DNA from: Epiperipatus broadwayi
Lineage: Eukaryota; Onychophora; Udeonychophora; Euonychophora; Peripatidae
Length of the DNA: 64,000 nt
Reading direction: 5' to 3'
Assembly: GCA_028023455.1 (NCBI GenBank)
Contig: JAQFVV010006208.1
Coordinates: 4,944,963-5,008,962 of the forward strand
Within the stretch, counting starts at the first letter, position 1. Every line of letters begins with the position of its first letter. Positions 12,029-25,877 of this stretch are shown here, in pieces. The position numbers and the translations under genes were made by a program. A model generated the notes under the pieces. The model was not told the origin of the DNA and made no database searches. It worked only from the letters and a program-made list of their open reading frames with translations.

Positions 12029-15000
12029 ACGAAGAAGACAAGCCGGACGTATACAAAGAAGAAGATTATTCAATTTATGAAAATCAAATTAGTAGTAGTA
12101 AAATATCGCAAACTATCACTAGAGTTCTTGAATTTGAGAAAGCAACCGGAGAGGAAGATACTATTCATGAAAAATTTCCCTCAACATATTTTGCAAAACA
12201 AGACGTAGGAAAATTTGATGACAGTTTATATAAAACAACTGCTTCTGAACTGATGGAAGAATATATAACAGAGGATAAACAAGAATGGGAGTCACAAATA
12301 TATTCTCAAGTAATAGTTGAAGAAAAATTTATAATTTTTGAGGAAAGTAAAGAATCACCAAAACTTCCGGAAATAATATTACCTGATGAGGAATTGACAA
12401 TTACTGAAATAACAGATGGTATGGATATTCTTGATAATACTCAAGAGAAGTTAACATTTTTTGAAGTAACTTTGCCAGAAGAAGTGCAAGATGTATTAAC
12501 AACCGACACGAGTCCTCTTGAAATTAATGAAATAATTGATGATATTGCAGATGAAGCAGAAAATAAAGGAGATGAAAAACAATTAAAAATTCAAGAAATA
12601 GAAAGTGAAGAAAAAACTACAGAATCATCTGAAGTTGTATTAAAACCACATATAGAAGAAGTTAAAATATTACAACATATAAAATCACAAGATAAATCTG
12701 AAAGAGAAATTATTGCCGAAATTACAGAGACATTAAATGTAACAATGCTTTTAGAGGAAGAAATACCAATAATGGATGAAGAAGACAATATAAAAACATC
12801 AGAATCAGTCCCAATACCAATAGAAGAATTTTTGGAAGAAGAATATAAAGAAATAAAAATGGAAAAAGCAACTGTACAGGAAGTAAAAACAACAAATGAG
12901 GAAATTGAATTGGTATATTCTAAGGAATTTTCAGTTGATATTAAAATAATAAATGAAGAAACACTCAATATCATTGAAGAATTCCCTGTGCATCCTGCTG
13001 AAGAGCAACTTACAATATCAGAAGTTAGCGAGAAAATTAGCAAGCCTCAAGTAGAAGAAATTAAAACTGAAGAAGGAACAGTTTCTGTGGAAATAACTAT
13101 GCAACAGCAAATAAGAGACATTACAACCATCACTGAAGACGTGAAAGACAAAGTGGAAGTAGCAGAATTTACTATTGATGTTTCCAAACAAACTGATCAA
13201 TTTGAGAAACCTGAAGAAGAAATTATCGATGAAACAAAAACAGAACAGATTTCGTTTGATGAAGCAATGTGTGGAGAAACTAGAGAGTTTTTATTTATGC
13301 CCAAAGTAGAAATTGTAAAAATTTTACAACATGTTATTTATCCAGAAATTTCAACACTGGAATTGAAACCAGAAGTTACAGAAGTGTTCACAACTATCTT
13401 AGAAGTGGAAGGAGATAAGTTGGACATTGCTATTGAAGCTCAAAAAGCAATTGAGGATCAGGAAAATATAGTAACAGACCTTATCATTGAAGAGGTTCCT
13501 AAAAAGCCTTCTGAAGAGCAACTTACAATATCAAAAGTTACTGAGGAAATTAGCAAGCCTCAAGTAGAAGAGGTTAAAACTGAAGAAGAAATAGTTTCAG
13601 TTAAAATAGCTATGCAACAGCAAATAACAGAAATTACAACCATCACCGAAGAAGTGAAAGACAAAGTTGAAACAGTAGAATTTACTATTGATGTTTTGAA
13701 AGAAACTGATAAAATTGAAAAACCTGAAGAAGAAAGTATAGATGAAACAAAAACAGAAGAAATTTCATTTGATGAAGCAGTATGTGGAGAAACTAGAGAG
13801 TTTTTATTTATGCCCAAAGTAGAAATTGTAAAAATTTTACAACATGTTATTTATCCAGAAATTTCAACACTGGAATTGAAACCAGAAGTTACAGAAGTGT
13901 TCACAACTATCTTAGAAGTGGAAGGAGATAAGTTGGACATTGCTATTGAAGCTCAAAAAGCAATTGAGGATCAGGAAAACATAGTAACAGACCTTATCAT
14001 TGAAGAGGTTCCTAAAAAGCCTTCTGAAGAGCAACTTACAATATCAGAAGTTACTGAGGAAATTAGCAAGCCTCAAGTAGAAGAGGTTAAATCTGAAGAA
14101 GAAATAGTTTCAGTGGAAATAGCTATGCAACAGCAAATAACAGAAATTACAACCATCACCGAACAAGTGAAAGACAAAGTTGAAACAGTAGAATTTACTA
14201 TTGATGTTTCGAAAGAAAGTGATAAATTTGAGAAACCTGAAGAAGAAATTATCGATGAAAGAAAAATAGAACAGATTTTGTTTGATGAAGCAATATGTGG
14301 AGAAACTAGAGAGTTTTTATTCATGCCCAAAGTGGAAATTGTAAAAGTTTTACAACATGTAATTTATCCAGAAATTTCAACACTGGAATTGAAACCTGAA
14401 GTTACAGAAGTGTTCACAACTATCCTAGAAGTGAAAGGAGATATGGCTGACATTGCTATTGAAGCTCCAAAAGCAATTGAGGAACAGGAAACCCTAGTAA
14501 CAGAACTTATCATTGAAGAGGTTCCTGAAAAGCCTATTCAAGAGCACCTTACAATATCAGAAATTACTGAAGAAATTAGCAAGCCTCAAGTAAACGAGGT
14601 TAAAACTGAAGAAGAAACAGTTTCAGTGGAAATAGCTATGCAACAGAAAATAACAGAAATTACAACCATCACTGAAAAAGTGAAAGACAAACTGAAAACA
14701 GTAGAATTTACTATTGATGTTTCTAAAGAAACTGATAAATTTGAGAAACCTGAAAAAGAAATTATTGATGAAACAAAAACAGAACAGGTTTCGATTGATG
14801 AAGCAATATGTGGAGAAACTAGAGAGTTTTTATTCATGCCCAAAGTGGAAATTGTAAAAGTTTTACAACATGTAATTTATCCAGAAATTTCAACACTGGA
14901 ATTGAAACCTGAAATTACAGAAGTGTTCACAACTATTCTAGAAGTGAAAGGAGATATGGCTGACATTGCGATAGAAGCTCAAAAAGCAATTGAGGAACAG

Positions 15001-18000
15001 GAAACACTAGTAACAGAACTTATCATTGAAGAGGTTCCTAAAAAGCCTATTGAAGAGCAACTTACAATATCAGAAGTTACTGAGGAAATTAGCAAGCCTC
15101 AAGTAGAAGAGGTTAAAACTGAAGAAGAAACAGTTTCAGTTGAAATAGCTATACAACAGCTAATAAGAGAAATTACAACCATCACTGAAGAAGTGAAAGA
15201 CAAAGTTGAAACAGTAGAATTTACTATTGATGTTTCTAAAGAAGCTGATAAATTTGAGAAACCTGAAGAAGAAATTATTGATGAAACAAAAACAGAACAG
15301 ATTTCATTTGATGAAGCAGTATGTGGAGAAACTAGAGAGTTTGTATTTATTCCCAAAGTGGAAAGTGTAAAAGTTTTACAACATGTAATTTATCCAGAAA
15401 TTTCAACACTGGAATTGAAACCTGAAGTTACAGAAGTGTTCACAACTATTCTAGAAGTTAAAGGAGATATGGCTGACATTGCGATTGAAGCTCAAAAAGC
15501 AATTGAGGAACAGGAAACCCTAGTAACAGAACTTATCATTGAAGAGGTTCCTGAAAAGCCTATTGAAGAGCAACTTACAATATCAAAAATTACTGAGGTA
15601 ATTAGAAAGCCTCAAGTAGAAGAGGTTAATACTGAAGAAGAAACAGTTTCAGTTGAAATAGCTATGCAACAGCAAATAACAGAAATTACAACCATCACTG
15701 AAGATGTGAAAGACAAAGTTGAAACAGTAGAATTTACTATTGATGTTTCGAAAGAAAGTGATAAATTTGAGAAACCTGAAGAAGAAATTATCGATGAAAG
15801 AAAAATAGAACAGATTTTGTTTGATGAAGCAATATGTGGAGAAACTAGAGTATTTTTATTCATGCCCAAAGTGGAAATTGTAAAAGTTTTACAACATGTA
15901 ATTTATCCAGAAATTTCAACACTGGAATTGAATCCTGAAGTTACAGAAATTTTCACAACTATCCTTGAAGTGAAAGGAGATATGGCTGACATTGCGATTG
16001 AAGCTCTAAAAGCAATTGAGGAACGAGAAACACTCGTAACAGAAATTATCATTGAAGACGTTCCTGAAAAACTTATTGAAGAGCAACTTACAATATCAGT
16101 AGTTACTGAGGAAATTAGCAAGCCTCAAGTAGAAGAGGTTAAAATTGAAGAAGAAACAGTTTCAGTTGAAATAGCTATGCAACAGCAAATAACAGAAATT
16201 ACAACCATCACTGAAGAAGTGAAAGACAAAATGAAAACAGTAGAATTTGCTATTGATGTTTCTAAAGAAAGTGACAAATTTGAGAAACCTGAAGAAGAAA
16301 TTATCGATGAAACAAAAACAGAACAATTTTCATTTGATGAAGCAATATGTAGAGAAAGTAGAGAGTTCTTATTTATTCCTAAAGTAGAAATTGTAAAAGT
16401 GTTACAACATGTAATTTATCCAGAAATTTCAACACTGGAATTGAAACCAGAAGTTACAGAAGCGTTCACAACTATCCTAGAAGTGGAAGGAGAAAAGATG
16501 GACATTGCTATTGAAGCTCAAAAAACAATTGACATACAGGAAACCCTGGTAACAGAACTTATCATTGAAGACATTCCTGAAAAGCCTTCTGAAGAGCAAT
16601 TTACAATATCAGAAGTTATTGAGGAAATTAGCCAGCCACACATAGAAGAGGTTAAAACTGAAGAAGAAACAGTTTCAAAGGAAATAGCAATGCAACAGGA
16701 AATAACAGAAATTACAACCATCACTGAAGACTTGAAAGGCAAAGTGGAAACAGTAGAGTTTACTATTGATATTTGGAAAGAAACTGATAAATTTGAGAAA
16801 CCTGAAGACGAAGTTATCGATGAAAGAAAAATAGAACAGATTTTGTTTGATGAAGCAATATGTGGAGAAACTAGAGAGTTTTTATTAATGCCCAAAGTGG
16901 AAATTGTGAAAGTTTTACAACATGTAATTTATCCAGAAATTTCAACACTGGAATTGAAACCAGAAGTTACAGAAGTGTTCACAACTATCCTAGAAGTGAA
17001 AGGAGATATGGCTGACATTGCTATTGAAGCTCAAAAAGCAATTGAGGAACAGGAAACGCTATTAACAGAACTTATCATTGAAGAGGTTCATGAAAAGCCT
17101 ATTGAAGAGCAACTTACAATATCAGAAGTTACTGAAGAAATTAGCAAGCCTCAAGTAGAAGAGGTTAAAACTGAAGAAGAAACAGTTTCAGTTGAAATAG
17201 CTATGCAACAGCAAATAACAGAAATTACAACCATCACTGAAGAAGTGAAAGACAAAGTTGAAACAGTAGAATTTACTATTGATGTTTCGAAAGAAAGTGA
17301 TAAATTTGAGAAGCCTGAAGAAGAAATTATTGATGAAACAAAAACAGAACAATTTTCATTTGATGAGGCAATATGTGGAGAAACTAGAGAGTTCTTATTT
17401 ATTCCTAAAGTAGAAATTGTAAAAGTGTTACAACATGTTATTTATCCAGAAATTTCAACACTGGAATTGAAACCAGAAGTTACAGAAGTCTTCACAACTA
17501 GCCTAGAAGTGCAAGGAGAAAAGATGGACATTGTTATTGAAGCTCAAAAAGCAATTGATGAACAGGAAACCCTGGTAACAGAACTTATCATTGAAGACAT
17601 TCCTGAAAAGCCTACTGAAGAGCAACTTACAATATCAGAAGTTACTGAGGAAATTAGCAATCCTCAAGTTGAAGAGGTTAAAACTGAAGAAGAAACAGTT
17701 TCAGTTGAAATAGCTATGCAACAGCAAATAACAGAAATTACAACCATCACTGAAGAAGTGAAAGACAAAGTTGAAACAGTAGAATTTACTATTGATGTTT
17801 CGAAAGAAAGTGATAAATTTGAGAAACCTGAAGAAGAAATTATCGATGAAAGAAAAATAGAACAGATTTTGTTTGACGAAGCAATATGTGGAGAAACTAG
17901 AGAGTTTTTATTCATGCCCAAAGTGGAAATTGTAAAAGTTTTACAACATGTAATTTATCCAGAAATTTCAACATTGGAATTGAAACCAGAAGTTACAGAA

Positions 18001-21000
18001 GTGTTCACAACTATCCTAGAAGTGAAAGGAGATATGGCTGACCTAACTATTGAAGCTCAAAAAGCAATTGAGGAACAGGAAACCCTAGTAACAGAACTTA
18101 TCATTGAAGAGGTTCCTGAAAAGCCTATTGAAGAGCAACTTACAATATCAGAAATTACCGAAGAAATTAGCAATCCTCAAGTAAACGAGGTTAAAACTGA
18201 AGAAGAAACAGTTTCAGTGGAAATAGCTATGCAACAGCAAATAACAGAAATTACAACCATCACTGAAGAAGTGAAAGACAAAATGAAAACAGTAGAATTT
18301 ACTATTGATGTTTCTAAAGAAACTGATAAATTTGAGAAACCTGAAGAAGAAATTATTGATGAAAGAAAAACAGAACAGGTTTCGTTTGATGAAGCAATAT
18401 GTGGAGAAACTAGAGAGTTTTTATTCATGCCCAAAGTGGAAATTGTAAAAGTTTTACAACATGTAATTTATCCAGAAATTTCAACACTGGAATTGAAACC
18501 TGAAGTTACAGAAGTGTTCACAACTATTCTAGAAGTGAAAGGAGATATGGCTGACATTGCGATTGAAGCTCAAAAAGCAATTGAGGAACAGGAAACCCTA
18601 GTAACAGAACTTATCATTGAAGAGGTTCTTGAAAAGCCTATTGAAGAGCAACTTACAATATCAGAAATTACCAAAGAAATTAGCAAGCCTCAAGTAAATG
18701 AGGTTAAAACTGAAGAAGAAACAGTTTCAGTGGAAATAGCTATACAACAGCAAATAACAGAAATTACAACCATCACTGAAGAAATGAAAGACAAAATGAA
18801 AACAGTAGAATTTACTATTGATGTTTCTAAAGAAACTGATAAATTTGACAAACCTGAAGAAGAAATTATTGATGAAAGAAAAACAGAACAGGTTTCGTTT
18901 GATGAAGCAATATGTGGAGAAACTAGAGAGTTTTTATTCATGCCCAAAGTGGAAATTGTAAAAGTTTTACAACATGTAATTTATCCAGAAATTTCAACAC
19001 TGGAATTGAAACCTGAAGTTACAGAAGTGTTCACAACTATTCTAGAAGTGAAAGGAGATATGGCTGACATTGCGATTGAAGCTCAAAATGCAATTGAGGA
19101 ACAGGAAACCCTAGTAACAGAACTTATTATTGAAGAAGTTCCTGAAACGCCTATTGAAGAGCAACTTACAATATCAGAAATTACTGAGGTAATTTGCAAG
19201 CCTCAAGTAGAAGAGGTTAAAACTGAAGAAGAAACAGTTTCAGTTGAAATAGCTATGCAACAGCAAATAACAGAAATTACAACCATCACTGCAGAAGTGA
19301 AGGACAAAGTTGAAACAGTAGAATTTACTATTGATGTTTCGAAAGAAAGTGGTAAATTTGAGAAACCTGAAGAAGAAATTATCGATGAAAGAAAAATAGA
19401 ACAGATTTTGTTTGACAAAGCAATATGTGGAGAAACTAGAGAGTTTTTATTCATGCCCAAAGTGGAAATTGTAAAAGTTTTACAACATGTAATTTATCCA
19501 GAAATTTCAACACTGGAATTGAAACCTGAAGTTACAGAAGTGTTCACAACTATTCTAGAAGTGAAAGGAGATATGGCTGACATTGCAATTGAAGCTCAAA
19601 AAGCAATTGAGGAACAGGAAACCCTAGTTACAGAACTTATCATTGAAGAGGTTCCTGAAAAGCCTATTGAAGAGCAACTTACAATATCAGAAATTACCGA
19701 AGAAATTAGCAAGCCTCAAGTAAACGAGGTTAAAACTGAAGAAGAAACAGTTTCAGTGGAAATAGCTATGCAACAGCAAATAACAGAAATTACAACCATC
19801 ACTGAAGAAGTGAAAGACAAAATGAAAACAGTAGAATTTACTATTGATGTTTCTAAAGAAACTGATAAATTTGAGAAACCTGAAGAAGAAATTATTGATG
19901 AAAGAAAAACAGAACAGGTTTCGTTTGATGAAGCAATATGTGGAGAAACTAGAGAGTTTTTATTCATGCCCAAAGTGGAAATTGTAAAAGTTTTACAACA
20001 TGTCATTTATCCAGAAATTTCAACACTGGAATTGAAACCTGAAGTTACAGAAGTGTTTACAACTATTCTAGAAGTGAAAGGAGATATGGCTGACATTGCG
20101 ATTGAAGCTGAAAAAGCAATTGAGGAACAGGAAACCCTAGTAACAGAACTTATCATTGAAGAGGTTTTTGAAAAGCCTATTGAAGAGCAACTTACAATAT
20201 CAGAAGTTACTGAGGAAATTAGCAAGCCTCAAGTAGAAGAGGTTAAAACTGAAGAAGAAACAGTTTCAGTTGAAATAGCTATGCAACAGCAAAGAACAGA
20301 AATTACAACCATCACTGAAGAAGTGAAGGACAAAGTTGAAACAGTAGAATTTACTATTGATGTTTCGAAAGAAAGTGATAAATTTGAGAAACCTGAAGAA
20401 GAAATTATCGATGAAAGAAAAATAGAACAGATTTTGTTTGACGAAGCAATATGTGGAGAAACTAGAGAGTTTTTATTCATGCCCAAAGTGGAAATTGTAA
20501 AAGTTTTACAACATGTAATTTATCCAGAAATTTCAACATTGGAATTGAAACCAGAAGTTACAGAAGTGTTCACAACTATCCTAGAAGTGAAAGGAGATAT
20601 GGCTGACCTAACTATTGAAGCTCAAAAAGCAATTGAGGAACAGGAAACACTATTAACAGAACTTATCATTGAAGAGGTTCCTAAAAAGCCTATTGAAGAG
20701 CAACTTACAATATCAGAAGTTACTGAGGAAATTAGCAAGCCTCAAGTAGAAGAGGTTAAAACTGAAGAAGAAACAGTTTCAGTTGAAATAGCTATGCAAC
20801 AGCAAATAACAGAAATTACAACCATCACTGAAGAAGTGAAAGACAAAGTTGAAACAGTAGAATTTCCTATTGATGTTTCAAAAGAAAGTGATAAATTTGA
20901 GAAACCTGAAGAAGAAATTATCGATGAAAGAAAAATAGAACTAATTTTGTTTGACGAAGCAATATGTGGAGAAACTAGAGAGTTTTTATTCATGCCCAAA

Positions 21001-22582
21001 GTGGAAATTGTAAAAGTTTTACAACATGTAATTTATCCAGAAATTTCAACATTGGAATTGAAACCAGAAATTACAGAAGTGTTCACAACTATCCTAGAAG
21101 TGAAAGGAGATATGGCTGACCTAACTATTGAAGCTCAAAAAGCAATTGAGGAACAGGAAACCCTAGTAACAGAACTTATCATTGAAGAGGTTCCTGAAAA
21201 GCCTATTGAAGAGCAACTTACAATATCAGAAGTTACTGAGGAAATTAGCAAGCCTCAAGTAGAAGAGGTTAAAACTGAAGAAGAAACAGTTTCAGTTGAA
21301 ATAGCTATGCAACAGCAAATAACAGAAATTACAACCATCACTGAAGAAGTGAGAGACAAAATTGAAACAGTAGAATTTACTATCGATGTTTCTAAAGAAA
21401 GTGATAAATTTGAGAAACCTGAAGAAGAAATTATTGATGAAACAAAAACAGAACAGATTTCATTTGAGGAAGCAGTATGTGGAGAAACTAGAGAGTTTTT
21501 ATTTATTCCCAAAGTGGAAACTGTAAAAGTTTTACATCATATTATTTATCCAGAAATTTCGACACTGGAATTGAAACCTGAAGTTACAGAAGTTTTCACA
21601 ACTATTTTACAAGTGGAAGGAGATAAGGCTGACACTGCTATTGAAGATCAAAAAGCCATCGAGGAACGGGAAAACTTTGGGTCAGGCCTCATTATTGAAG
21701 AGGTTCCTGAAAAGCCTACTGCTGAGCAACTTGTAATATCAGAAGTTGAAGAAATTACCAAGCCTCAAGCAGAAGAGGTCAAATGTGAACACGAAATCAT
21801 GCATTTTCAATTGGATATTTTGCCACAGAAAGCTGACTTCGTAACAACTATTGTAGAAGTAATAGAGAAAACTGACACCAGTCAATTCATTAAAGAATCG
21901 CAGGAATTACAAGAAGTTGTAGCAAAATTTGACACAATATTGGAAGATATTTCACTCGATGAAGCTACCTTCACCGAATCTTCAAAATACTTATTTAAGT
22001 CCACCATTGGGATTATGAAAGTGTTACAGCATATAATTTACCCAGAAGTTTCCACTTTGGAAATGCACCCAGAGATTACAGAACTTTTAATATCTACATT
22101 GGAATCCGAAGAACAAAGAGCTGAGTTTCTCATTAGTGTTTTAAAATCTTTTGATGAAGTTGATAAACTGGATGAAGTATCAGTTTTTGAAAAACGTCCT
22201 GAAGAATTTTCTGACATTCGGGAAAGAGTTACTGATATCCTTGCAGAAACTCTTCAGCCTTCGAGTGAAGTGACATTAGAGGAAGAGGTTGTAAAAGCAA
22301 AGGCAGATGCCTTTTCAAGCATTACTGGTTTGCATGATCGCAATAAATATTATGCTGTTGAACTATTTGGTGATAATGACTTAATTGCAGATATATTTGA
22401 TAGAGTCAATTATGAGACAGCTATTTGTTTAGATTCTGCTGATATTCATTTGTCCTCTGTTGAGTCTTTAATTGCAGGACCATCTTACATCAACCAGATT
22501 TTGCTGATGGCAGAAGACCTCAGTTCTACGATTCTGCAACAAGCCATTGCTGACAGTTTTGCAGCGAGTGGAGTAGAAAAAG
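12029..22582 (+). CDS. Titin-like protein, giant exon with 171-residue repeats
   Basis: One uninterrupted open exon of 10,554 bases (3,518 codons), entered and left in phase 1. The first 340 or so residues are acidic and mostly unique, but residues encoded near 12630-12720 (HIEEVKILQHIKSQ) already resemble the repeat. Then 17 tandem units of about 171 residues follow, with recurring blocks TEEETVSVEIAMQQQITEI, FEKPEEEIIDE, CGETREFLF and VLQHVIYPEISTLELKPE. An eighteenth, strongly diverged unit closes the array. There is no signal peptide, membrane segment or known catalytic domain. Composition is Glu-, Val-, Ile- and Thr-rich and acidic, which fits an elastic or filamentous spacer in a muscle giant protein; this role is inferred. 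The donor GTTTGC at 22583 is weak but phase-correct. Without splicing the frame stops at TAG 22600-22602 after six more codons. Confidence 0.85.
13048..21765 (+). repeat. Tandem array, 17 units of 513 bp (171 codons)
   Basis: Units start at 13048 and recur every 513 bases (13561, 14074, 14587 and so on to 21256). The first sixteen are exactly 513 long with no net insertion or deletion, and the last is one codon shorter. Units differ by scattered substitutions that fall into subtypes, for example IDERKIEQILF, IDERKTEQVSF and IDETKTEQFSF. Diverged units flank the array on both sides, while central units are the most alike. Confidence 0.93.
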
Positions 22583-25500
22583 GTTTGCTGCTATCTACTT
22601 AGGGATCAAGTCTTTCTACTTATCTTCCTTACTTATTGACAAGCACTGCATGATTGGGATCAATTTATGCATTACATCTTCTTGGTCTGCTTTATATTTC
22701 TACTAGACTTTAATTTATACCGGCTTAACTCATTTTCACAAATGATTCAGTGCATGACATTTTAGCACAAAACTAGCAATTTATTTTAATATTTAGCGCT
22801 ATTTATACTAAACATGTTCTTACAGTTATATAAGTATGGATAAATTGATATGCTGATAAACATACATTTAATACAAAATAATATTTTTATTTATAATCAA
22901 TATATAGATTTATCATTTTTAAATACTGTTATTATTCTTTAGTAGCGTCATTATTTTTAATGATTATTACTACTATTAAGTATTTAACATTTTTATTCTA
23001 TGCACAATGTTGCATGACACACAATAATTAAATATTAAGCCTATTAAAATTTATATTTATAATCTCTCTAGTTAAACTTTTCTTTAGTTTTAAGTAATGT
23101 CTATTTATTCATGAAGTCTTAATTATGTATATATTTACTATCTTTGCATATGTGTTGAGCGCGCTGAGAAGCAGCCATAGAGAAGCTGATAAGAGTAATG
23201 ATACAGTGGCCGAGCGCTTTCAAGATTTTATTGTGTCCTGATGATTTTTTTTTGCTTACATTGGGATCAAGAAATTATTATTACATTTGACTTTCTTAAT
23301 ATTTTGAATTACAGAATTTGAAATTATTAGAAATAATTTATATTATTGTTGAAAAAGTAAAAATATTTGAAAATATGTATAGTTCTATATTAGCGGTACC
23401 CAAAAGTCAGAATATAATATTTGATATTCTACCTAATGAGATCATATATTAATATCTATGTTCTAGCAGTTTTATTTTTTGTTCTAATTGCCTAAAATAG
23501 GGTTTGGGGACATTTTCGGAACAGAGAGCTATTTTGACAAAAAACATAGAAAAATCAAAATTCAGCGACCCACAACTTGAAATCAATTTTATTCATTATT
23601 TATAAATTTAATAACCTTAACTATGCATATACAAGATTCAGATAACTTTTAAGCTTGCATGTAATATTTTGGTGGACGAAACAAAAAAGTTATAAATTTT
23701 TAATAAAATTTATATAATTTTTTTATTCATAATAAGAGAGCCATAGCTGCATACAATTCTGGAGCATTTGTTCCCAATCTCTGGTCTAAAATATTGTCTT
23801 TAATTTTTCCAAATATTATATATATATTTTTAGAATCATTGTTGCTCATGTTAATTGATTTTTGAGTTATCACTTCAATATGCCAATAATTTTCACAGTG
23901 AAAATTTTGATAACCTAAAGCATAGAATTTATGGGCAAAAAAATATCTGATTTTTATTATATTGGGTGATTTAAGTACTTATATTAATTCTGATTAATAA
24001 AATATAACTGTTTATTATAATCTTAAAATAGGCTTCTATGGTAGAAAATCTTCTCAATCAACACCCCACACAGGAACAGTGAAAAAGGAGAATGCACTTC
24101 TCAACAGCATTGTCAATTGTTGGCAGTTAAGAGAAATTATGCATTTTTTAGTTCACCCTCTAATTCTGAATAGTTAAATACCCCAGTGGCTGTTTATTAA
24201 CTAAAAAAATGCTCATTTTCTTTATATTATCAATATCCAACACGGATATAAATATTACACAGAGTAAAAAAATTTTAAAATAAATATTAATTCACCAAAT
24301 GCTTCCGGTACTGTATACCAGATTCATGGTGACTAATTTGATCTGAATGGTAAATATTCCAATGCACGCTCAATGAGACCTTAGTATTTCGTCGTTTAAT
24401 GATGTCATTAGACTTAGCAATAAACCAAGCTTCTTTTAACTTCCTCTTCCTATCATTAGACTCATTGCAAATAGCACTAATCAGTTGAGGAAAACATTCA
24501 TGCCCACTATTTTTCTTCTTATTAAAAAATATTGAATTAACCCGAGATTCCATTTTAGATCAATGTAAACATATTAAAACAATAAGCCACCATATTTATT
24601 ATTTAAAAGTTGATTAATTTTTAAAATGTTGGTCATTAGTATTCTATTAAGATTTAAAATTATTTTAACATCACCAATATTAAAAGTGAAATATGATAAT
24701 AATTAAGTATCTCGTATATAAAACTTTTGATCAAACCCCTCCTCCCATCTGCTGGCCTTTCTCCAAACTTAAGAATATCTTTCCCTTTTCTTTTACTATC
24801 CTACATTATTAAAAGCTCTTTTAAATAGTTTAAACAGGCTTTAGCCTGTACTCAATGCACTTTAAAATTCGCAATAATCAAGCATATTTTGCCGATAGAG
24901 GGAAAATTTATTGTGCGCTCAATAAATTAATTGCTACTCTTTAAAAGCTCTTTTGTTAGTTCCAATATTCTTTAATTCTCATTTTTGTCATAAAAATTTT
25001 AACAAATAAAGTCTCTACCATTTTCATCACTTATGTTTTTGGCATCTCCTATACAGTTTATTTTGTATTATTTTATTTTACCCAGTTCTACATTCCAAAA
25101 ATAAAGGTATATTTTTCTTCCATCTTTCAATTACCATGCTGCCATTTACAATCAATAAATCAGCTTAGATATTGTTGTTAATGAAACCTATATTCTCATG
25201 TGAAATAATGTGATTAATAAAATATGTGATTAGAATAAGAGTATACTATTAAACTAAACACATGGAGCTCATATATACTATGCATGCATATAGATAAATA
25301 ATAAATTAACAGTTTATCAACTTTATATGATTTTTTTAACCATAATATCTTATACCATGCGATGCTTTTTTTATTTTAACTCTACAAATTTTATTCTTTG
25401 GGTATTTTAAATACACTGTGTAATATAGTAGTTGCTTCTAAGAAAATCTCTTCTCATTTATTTGATTACGATAACATCCCTTACATAAAACGGCAGAAAC

Positions 25501-25877
25501 AATTTAATATTTAGGCAATCAAGATGATCCTAAAGTTAGGCTCGAAATGTTATCCTAAATATTAATAGAAACTGACGATCTTAATCAATTTACTTTTTTT
25601 TTAAAAAAAAAGTGTAGTAAATGAATTTTATTGAATGTTACTAGAAATAAGGAAAAAACTATAAAACAATAAGCCAACATTCTTTCTGACATTCTTCTAT
25701 ATGTAGATAGAAAGTCCATCATAGAATTATTGGTAAAGTTTTTTTTTACGATTATAAAAGAGGCTTTTTAAAATAAAATATAAACATTAATGATTGCTAA
25801 AAAGCATAATTGTTCAATAATCTTAATTTTGCCAATATTAGTAAATTAATCTTTTTATGATATTTATCTTTTATTAG
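22583..25877 (+). other. Intron 2 of the titin-like gene
   Basis: It starts with the weak donor GTTTGC and ends with CTTTTATTAG. It is mostly AT-rich unique sequence. It holds a Penelope-like remnant at 24255-24560, and a short stretch near 23195-23235 (GGCCGAGCGCTTTCAAG) resembling, inverted, the tail of the other Penelope-like copies. No additional exon could be supported. Confidence 0.65.
24255..24560 (-). pseudogene. Penelope-like element fragment (C-terminal part)
   Basis: The antisense frame at 24287-24553 contains KRKLKEAWFIAKSNDIIKRR followed by VSLSVHW. This matches the layout of the better copy at 48901-49221 (KRRVKEAFYIANYLSAINRR, then ALSKQW), which is the region after the GIY-YIG endonuclease motif of Penelope-like retroelements. 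The GIY-YIG motif itself is missing here. It is a short dead remnant within intron 2. Confidence 0.55.

Noticed and set aside
12591-21512. Series of 85-codon antisense frames every 513 bases in the 171-residue array
   Set aside because: They are shadows of the sense repeat, recurring at the same offset in each unit, with a stop in every unit.
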